Assembly (NCBI RefSeq): GCF_003590095.1
Contig: NC_039491.1
Location: 4,712,001-4,776,000, forward strand
Length of the DNA: 64,000 nucleotides
Direction of reading: 5' to 3'
Source: Trichoplusia ni
Lineage: Eukaryota; Arthropoda; Insecta; Lepidoptera; Noctuidae
A program made the translations under genes and the position numbers. Positions 48,151 through 64,000 of the stretch are shown here, piece after piece; positions within the stretch are counted from its first letter, which is position 1, and every line of letters begins with the position of its first letter. The notes beneath the pieces were generated by a model. The model had not been told where the DNA came from, made no database searches, and saw nothing but the letters and a program-made list of their open reading frames with translations.

Positions 48151-50288
48151 CATCAGAAGTGTCTAAACAGAAGCAAGAAAGTACAAATAACTTTGAAAAG
48201 ATCACACTGGTACTTCGCCGGATGTTTCGAACAAACGTAAACCTATTATCCTACCCAACCCATGCGTAGAATTTTATTAAGTCTGACTCAGTATTAAATC
48301 CATTCACAGTTACTCGTATTACTCGTAATATAAATTTATGTAAGTGAAAACTTTTCATATTTAATACTTTCAAAAGTGCATGAAAATATATTTTCCTTAG
48401 GAAAACGTTGTGGAAACTCGTTCTGAACCGTCGCAGACAATTTCCGGAAATGTTTGCCATATAAATTCTCCTGAAAGCTGTACGCTGGATACACTACTTG
48501 TAGATTGTACTACACTAGAGTACAATTTTTAAACTCAACACATCATTCTAAGACGTGACTAGAACTCTGAATCTTGCAATAATATTATTACATCGCTCAG
48601 TCAGCTTTGGAGTGTAAAAATAGTTTTATAACCGTACTAGGCATGAAATACTCCTTCGTTATTTCTCTGAAATTTCCCAAAAGAAACAACGTATTTTATA
48701 AGGTGAAAAACATTCTTAGTTCCTGTGTTGCCCACGTAACTCGACTAAAAATACCATTATTTTTTTCATTTTGGTTTACAATGCAAAATTAAAATTTCGT
48801 TTTAAGTCGATACATTCTGACATCAAATTTTGTTAGTAGTATTGGTAAAGTGAACGAGAAATAAATATACAAATAGACTAAGTTTGCTAACTACCCAATC
48901 GTGATAAATTCTTCAATAGAAACCCAAAACAAACGAAACATGTTAAAGTAAAAACAATAAGAAAAAGGAATAGTCGCTATCAATATTCGCTTTGATGTAG
49001 CTTCCTCAACAAACTATTCTTTAAGGAAAACAAAACGATTCGACAGAAAAAATGTCGCCTATTCAATCTCCATCATTGAGGATTTCCAAATCGATTACCA
49101 AACACCTCAGCGATGCATCGAAAACATTCATGATTCAAGTTGCCTACCTCTAAAAGTATTACGGGGTATTTGTGGAAAAGGCACCATAGACTACGTCTTT
49201 TAGAGCGGTATCTCGCTTCCAGATCTGAAACAATACTGGTGGTAAATCCACAGGTGAAGGAAGAAAGGAACTAAGGGAAAAGCGTGTAAATAATTCATGA
49301 GCTTCCATTCTAACGTAATGTTCGGGTCTGAATATTGTAACGGGTAGTTAAGGATTGAGCCAGATAATACCTGTACTTGGTATAGTGACAGTTTCGCCCC
49401 AACCTTTCTTAGAAGTGATAGAATTGTTTACGTAATAAGACTGACTGACAGACTAGATTGCTTGTAAATCTCACGGACTTGTTATATTCTTTATTTACGA
49501 ACACTGCCACCATTCTAAGAATAGGTTTTCTAATGTAAAGGAGTTTTGTTACCTTTATTTTTCTGCTTAAAAATAATAAATCTCCATTCAAAAACCATCT
49601 GGCAGCCGAGGTTTTAAACTCCAAAAGTCGACAGCTGACTGCAACCAAAGATTAATCTTCAAACGATTGCCAAATCGATAGTTGGCTAAGTTTAGTACTC
49701 TAAATGCGCACATTTAATTTTAGAGTCATTTTAAAGCAGATAAAACTCTTTGATATAAACTGAAGTTTCAATTTATTCATGCAAGAACTCTTTCTACAGA
49801 CGACTTTTATTACTGCTCCTAAGGTTAGAAAAAGAATTTTCAATTGGATCTCTCCTCTTTCGTTCCTATTTTTACTTTATGGATTTCTAGCGAACGTCAA
49901 ATATAACTTTAATATCTACAAAATAAGCTTTAAAGAATATCTTCAGACAGTACTGCAGAGAGCAACGGGATAATGGAAATTCAATAAGTGCCAGACAATG
50001 TGATTGGCCGTCTTCATTCAGCAATCGGTCGGGTATTTGACGGCACAATCTCGCAAGTAAAGTGAGGCAAATGTATTTTTGCCTGTGACGAAACTCTGAA
50101 CTAAAATTTGGACGAATTTTAACAGGATTTAAAGTAAAAATAGCGCTACTAGCGGCACTCTAACCGGTAAAGATAAGTTTGTAGTTTTATAAATATTTTA
50201 TGTATTTCACAAATGCGTGATCCTTTGTGAACCTTACATTTATCGGTCGTTCCGTTATTCAATTATTTACAGTTTATTTTTTACTATA
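48151..50288. other. Intergenic, no gene seen
   Basis: AT-rich. ORFs at 48251-48460, 49409-49648 and 49779-49973 are unsupported. Confidence 0.4.
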
Positions 50289-50572
50289 ACTAGCTGACCC
50301 AGCAAACGTTGTTTTGCCGAATATATTTTTTTCTATTGTATGTATTTTTAATGCCACATTATAAAAAAAATAAAAACAAAAAATTTCGTGCAAAAAAATA
50401 AAATATATTTTTTAGTGTGAGCAACCCTTATCATTTAGAGGTATGAAAAATAGATGTTGTTCTATTCTCAGACCTACCCAATATGTGTACAAAATTTCAT
50501 AAAAATCGCTCGAACCATTTCGGAGGAGTACGGTAACTATAATCGTGACACGGAAATTTTATATATTAGAGA
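50289..50572 (+). repeat. Lepidopteran interspersed repeat (AACTAGCTGACCCAGC...)
   Basis: Starts AACTAGCTGACCCAGCAAAC, continues with AGGTATGAAAAATAGATG, CTCAGACCTACCCAATATG and CATTTCGGAGGAGTACGG, and ends near TTATATATTAGA. This is the outline of a repeat I recognise from many moth and butterfly genomes; its class is uncertain. Confidence 0.6.
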
Positions 50573-52555
50573 AGAAGATAAGTAATTTGGTTCTGGCGTG
50601 TCAAGCCTTATAAAAGTTAATTATAAAACTTAGATAATTTCATTGAATCAAACTTCTACCTAATTTTAAAATCTAATGGCCCGTTAAATATTTTCTGAAA
50701 TATTACCTCGTTTCAACCTCTCGGGAACGATGGGTTATTTTAAAAGTCCAAGTCGTTATGTCCTCTCCAGATCTTAAACCTACTTTACTAGAGACGAATT
50801 ATTATAGTAAAGTATAGGACACGGGCTCTCGGCCATTCCGGCCCTTAATTAGATCAAAAAATAACTTGAACTTTGTAATAGTTTTGAGTGCTTTGTTTTA
50901 TCGTATTTAGATCTCAAGCAATATGAGTCCTGATACAACCTTGGTTACCAAACTACTTCTCATGGCCCTTAAAAGCCTATAACAATTGATGCAGCTAAAA
51001 TGAACTTCAGACCAGCGGAATCTAAGTCCACGCCAACATACTTTATCAATTAGTGTTTCCTGGCCGTTGGGAATGCTCTGCAAACTACCAAACATTGCAC
51101 TGAGAGCCAAGTTTCAAATACTTGCAACTGACACGAGGGTTATTCCTGTATAAACAATTAAAGTTACGGAGTTATTCTAGAAATAATTGGACTACCTGCC
51201 TATCTGTGAATTTAGTACATACTTAATATGTTGGCTTATGGATATATGAGTCAGACACATAGTCAGAGTTTAGTTAGTTTAACTGAGAGTAGCACTTTTT
51301 ACTACTTTTCGAGGGCTATGTTCAAAAGTAGATGCAAGTGGAGAAAGAAATAATCAGTCAGTCTCATGCAAGATAAAAATCCGCAGCGCAGACCGCTGGG
51401 CAAAGCTGCAAAAATCACCATTCGATGGAAGTAGGTAAACACATACCGCGTAGAATGATTCCAAGTGGCTCAGAATAGAAAATCTTGTAAGGATTTGCAG
51501 GAGCCATTTTCTTAGTAGTGGGTACACAGTAGGCAGACTTGCTATTACGATCCTATTTCCACTAACCGCAACTTCTTGCTTTTATTTTCTTTTCATATTT
51601 AAAACACAAATTCCATTTGATGAATACAAACTTTATAGGTACTTACCTCTCTCGTCTCTAGAACGCCGGATCTAACTAACTCTTCATAAGGAACTAGGGA
51701 GTGCAAACTTAGTTACCTGCAGTTGACGTCTGACTGTGCACACAACCATATTCAAATATCAGACTGAAGCGATGAATGCTTCAAAGAAAATGTAAGCTTT
51801 TAGAAAGATGAAATAATCGACTTTAGAAATTGTCAGCATGACTTTAGTTATTAAACATACATATATTTATGGGAAAGTAAATTAGTAATTTAAGAAGGTA
51901 ATTTTTTAACGCAAAATGTACATATTTCTTTTGTCTCTTTTTTATATAAGGAAGCGAAACCTAAGTAGGTAGGTATGTGAAAGCTACGCTACCGAACGCC
52001 ACCTACGTAAAACAAATGTACTAACAAAAACAATACTTGCCTAGTCGCTTCGTTAACATAAGAACATTACACTAGTAAACACAAAGGGTCGGACACAAAG
52101 ACCTGATTACTTCTATAGTTAAAGCTCTTGATCTCGGCCGCGCACCGAGCTTAACTCTAGAATCACTTTAGGATTAGCCACGAAACGCTTGACACAGAGT
52201 TTACGACACGAATTTCACTCTCTATGTTTTCTCGGATAATATCCTCCTTTGAATTCTCTGTATGCATGCTATGTGTACCCGCCTTGTGGTTTGAAACGTA
52301 GATTGCTATAAAGAGGTACTTTATGGGTGTTGCGTTAATTTGCTCGACTTAGAGCCCTTTGATACCGTGAGCTGTTGCCCCGTTTCAATCTCTTGCCATT
52401 TCCGTCGAAAAATTGGGTAATTTGTTCAAAGCGGATTGGTATTCTGAAAAGATGTTTGGATGATACGTCGCAAGAAAAAACGGAAGTGCGTGAAGAAATA
52501 CACAGGTTAAAACATAAGACAGTACATTTTAGAACGTAATGTTTAAACAAGTTCA
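50573..52555. other. Intergenic, no gene seen
   Basis: AT-rich. ORFs at 50907-51110 and 52335-52577 have no supported features. Confidence 0.4.
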
Positions 52556-52601
52556 ACAACTTTAGAACGTGTAACATCTATGTTACACGTTCTAAAGTTG
52601 T
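52556..52601. repeat. Perfect 46-bp palindrome
   Basis: A 22-base arm (52556-52577, ACAACTTTAGAACGTGTAAC plus AT), a 2-base centre CT, and the exact complement at 52580-52601. Confidence 0.9.
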
Positions 52602-53018
52602 CAGTATAATAGCGTCTAACGCCTTGATTCTTAAAGCGACAGGCCTTCCTCTACTGAATGAATTGTAATTAATTTTTTTAACTACACCTTTTTAACTTTT
52701 TTCTAATGAAAAAAATAAGCTGTAAATAAGTACCTAATATAAATGTTATTTTTGTCAGTTCTTACTCAGCAAATAACCCATAAGAATAAGTATAGACAGA
52801 TACCAACTTTATAAGGGGCTAAATAAAATATTTATCGGTCGGTTAGTCCTTTGTAGGAGTTTGAGGCAAATTTTATTAGCAGTAGAATATTAATAAATAA
52901 ACCTAATGTCAACCTATGACAAAATAATTTCAGTGACTTATATGAATGCGCTTATTGGGGTACCTAGCGATTGTTACACAGGTAAATGAAATAAAATCAA
53001 TTCATACGTCCATATCAT

Positions 53019-56000
53019 TTTATTCTCACAAGAAAAAACGTTAACGGATCTCTTAAAAATTACAATAACGAAAGAATTATCCACAGCTAACGAACACAGC
53101 TGCATAATACGATATATTTACAATTAAGCTCTTTGGCTTTCTAAAAGAATTTACAAAAAAAAACTTTAAAAAATCTTAATACACTTGCGGAACCAAGTAA
53201 CGCAACATAACATAATTTAAAATTATCAATAAATTTTCAACAGAGGACTTAAATAAAATAATGTTAAAATTCACTATACAAAGTGCTCAGAAATTCTAAT
53301 GTGTTTTTTTTACAATTGTGTCGAATACTGCGTCGGTAAACGAATTTATCGCTAAATGTACAAACAAACTTAAATTTCTCATTTCGTAAATTATAATTAT
53401 AAATTTTCTATGTAAGTAACATTTACAAGACGATTACGAGAAATGTAACGTTTTAAGTAAAATAATCAATAAGTAATAATTAACTGTAGATTTAATTGTA
53501 CAAAGCCCTCTTAGAGATAGCCAAGAATTATGTGGTATCGCTTAAAATGTACAATCCAGCCCACGAGCGGTGCCAGACAAAATATGGCCTCAACGATAAA
53601 GAACTATTGAAATAGAATGAATTTTATACCGTAAGGCAATGATTACAACAGCGGGAAAGTGACCAACAGAATTATTACACAATCGAATAAATTACATTAC
53701 ATTGTTTGTATAATGTCAAATAAATTTCTTAAGCAAGCCTCGTGGGTAGTCCAGTCCGAGACCTAATTTCTGTACGACATTTGCAATTATAAAGTTATAG
53801 TTTAACTCTCATATTTAAAAACGTTAGCTTCAAAATTAAACTGATATTGCAAGCAATTTACATTTTTAAAGATGCATTAGTTATTATTTAAAAAGTTTGG
53901 TGATCAATCAACATTTTGCTATCAGTATGCGGTCTTCAAGCAATATCAGTCAAATCTTGAAACATAATAAATCCGAATTCATTACAACTGTAATAATAAA
54001 AACTGAAAGCACGAACATCTAAAAGGTTAACCCTAAAACGCGATTACAATGAAATACTTTACAAATTGGAAATAAGACAATAGTCCAGGAGCTTGTGATG
54101 CATGTAAAATATTTTTAGTGTACTATAGCTCCTGGCCTATAGTCGAAAAGCGTACTACCTAAAAGTAGGCACAGAAGGGTCAGTACATTTTGGTTTATTA
54201 AGGGAGACCTTAAGTATATCACATCGACTATTTAGCCCTTGGGGTGTTGTATACTATACAAATGGAATGTTAAATGCCCGTTACCCATTAATGATGTCAC
54301 AAAAATCTTTTGACATTAAATGATAGTTACATTTTATATTGGTAAAAGGTGATAACTCAACTTTTTATTAACAATGACTGTTTTTTCCTGATAATGTTAT
54401 AAACAAACTATACATACGTAGATATTAGTATAATATAGCAAAAGTACTAAACATTTATATGAATGTTGATAACACCACCTAATGAGCAACAGACTCCACT
54501 CCCAAGGGCTCTAGGGTAAAGCATGAGAAATTACATCTAAATTATCCTATACCCTACAAATAGCATTGAGCTGAGATCTCGCTTCTAAACGATTAGTATC
54601 TATACTAAACTGTGACTTTTATGGAAACTGTAATGGTTATAATAAGTACCGGTTTCTTAGTTAACTGAGGAAATGATATTGGTGTTTAATACATCCAATT
54701 GTCGTCTTAAAATACCTGGTTATCAGTAAGCATTTATTATAAAGTTAAAAGACTACCAGTAGCATTTCCACAGCAACTTTACATAAATGTATAACTATAA
54801 ATCTATATTTAAACGTCGACTAACGAATTTAGCTAAACCAGGCTCTTCGAAAGAGTTGAGGTTACTATCAACCTAAATCGGAGCGTCGCTACATTCGCAT
54901 AGTCAATACGGTACTTATTTGGTACTAAATCCGTAGTGTCACGTAGACTAGTTTTTCTAGATATAATTACGTATGCCTGTGATAGCATTAGCTTATATTA
55001 TCGGTAGCACACTATAACGGTAACAATACCGTGATTGCAATGATGGAAATTGTCTATAAAGTATAAAGTTTCTAAATATACAAAAGTAAAGGGTGACAGT
55101 GATTTTTATTACGAACTTTACACTGAAAACAAAATTGAAACACCTATTTTTTTTTTCGAATATTATTGTAACAATTTCCCTAGTTGGTTTGCGTAATGTG
55201 AACAATGATTGTGATCTAAAATACAATTGGTACCTAATCTAGAACACTAGAAAAAAATTGTATTAAAAATTTGAACTATAAACACCGGATATGTAGACTG
55301 TAATACGTTATGAAAAAAATATAGTAAGGCTGTACACACTTACCGCTAGTTCCAATAGAGTATTTTAAAAGAGTCTAAACATAAAATCTATTCTTTTTTT
55401 GCAGTTTTATGAATAGGATACCAGTTTCCAGACTATAGGTTAATCGCGTCACAATTAAACACTTTCGATCTGCTAACCATTAGTATGTGATTCAGTTTTT
55501 TCTTTTTAAACGTTGCAGTAAGTGGTTCCAGCCTTAACTACCTCTATTCAGCCCACAGACTAAACAAAGACAGAAATATACACATTTTATTACACTAACA
55601 ATTGTCTAATTTAATTAACTTTCAAATTGACAGACACATAATTTTAACAAATTTGAATATTTTTTTCTATGAATCAGAGATTACGTCAAGAGTACCGTCA
55701 GTCGTGTGTAATATGTATACATTTAACATATTAAAACACTACACATATTATACAAAAATGTGGACCGCAGTTTTGTAGATGAAACTTTGTATAAAAGAAA
55801 AAGCTATGTGTTAGCCCTTGTAATTCTCAGTTGTATGTAAAATGAATAACTTAATTTCAAAAGATCTGAATAGGACTAGAAATAGCACCCTAAATGATAA
55901 AGTTTTCTTTGTCACCTCGAACTAAAGCTGCACAACAAATTCCATCAAACTCGTGCATTTTTTTAAATTTAGTTTCATATATTGTTCATATGTTCATATT

Positions 56001-56337
56001 TTTCGTATAGTTTCGAATTCTAATAAACCCCTACAGTTATAATTTTCTAAAATATTATGAATTTTAGCTTTAGTAACTAATCATTCATCACTGGGATTGC
56101 ATAAAAATAAAACAACACTAATTTAGCAATAAAATGTCATCCTAATATTTTTCTAAAATGATCAACATTTAAACACCGAAAATCACATTAATTTTCTATA
56201 AGTGAACATCGCTGCCTACAAAACTGCAGTACACAAGACTATTCAGTATAATTTATACCTTCACGGTAATAACTTCAGTCACAATATAACATTTACTTCA
56301 AAACCGACATCAATAGAATTATAGAAAAAAAAACGTA
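53019..56337 (-). other. Probable long 3' UTR of the CenG1A-type gene
   Basis: Downstream of the stop at 56338 the minus strand is AT-rich and free of recognised repeats for over 3 kb, unlike the rest of the window. Candidate AATAAA signals on the minus strand lie near 55585, 55107, 54363 and 53019-53024. The last would give a 3.3-kb UTR, and any earlier one a shorter form. A Pumilio-type element TGTAAATA sits at 53115-53122. The extent is inferred, not shown. Confidence 0.35.

Positions 56338-64000
<7,663 letters not shown>

Overview
The window reads as AT-rich nuclear DNA of a lepidopteran insect, most likely a moth. The support is sparse, intron-split genes, many lepidopteran-type interspersed repeats (SINE-like elements with target-site duplications, a MITE pair, LINE-type tails), GC-rich exons in an AT-rich background, and insect core-promoter motifs. 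No species can be named.

Left part (1-18 kb): repeats plus three small two-exon genes on the minus strand (5657-6670, 14845-15476, 16559-17940) that I assembled by hand from short exons. Each encodes a signal peptide, a phase-1 intron and then a compact six-cysteine core with the common plan C-x5-C-x(4-7)-C-x-C-x(9-13)-C-x-C. They look like a tandem family of secreted cysteine-rich peptides. I do not recognise the family by name, and it is the best candidate here for something undescribed.

Middle (18-53 kb): one convincing gene, an intronless SLC22-type (organic cation transporter-like) major facilitator protein at 33034-34731 (+). It has a TATA-like/initiator/DPE promoter and a poly(A) signal. 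The rest is intergenic DNA with repeats: a full-length 372-bp SINE-like element whose body resembles 5S rRNA, tRNA-headed SINEs, exact palindromes, and a 79-bp identical direct repeat.

Right part (53-64 kb): the 3' nine coding exons (697 codons) of a minus-strand CenG1A/AGAP-type Arf GTPase-activating protein with a split PH domain, an ArfGAP zinc finger, a degenerate ankyrin region and a Ser/Asn-rich tail. A possible long 3' UTR follows. The 5' exons with the GTPase-like domain lie beyond 64000.

The three gene groups show no obvious joint pathway. The secreted-peptide cluster is the only functional grouping visible.
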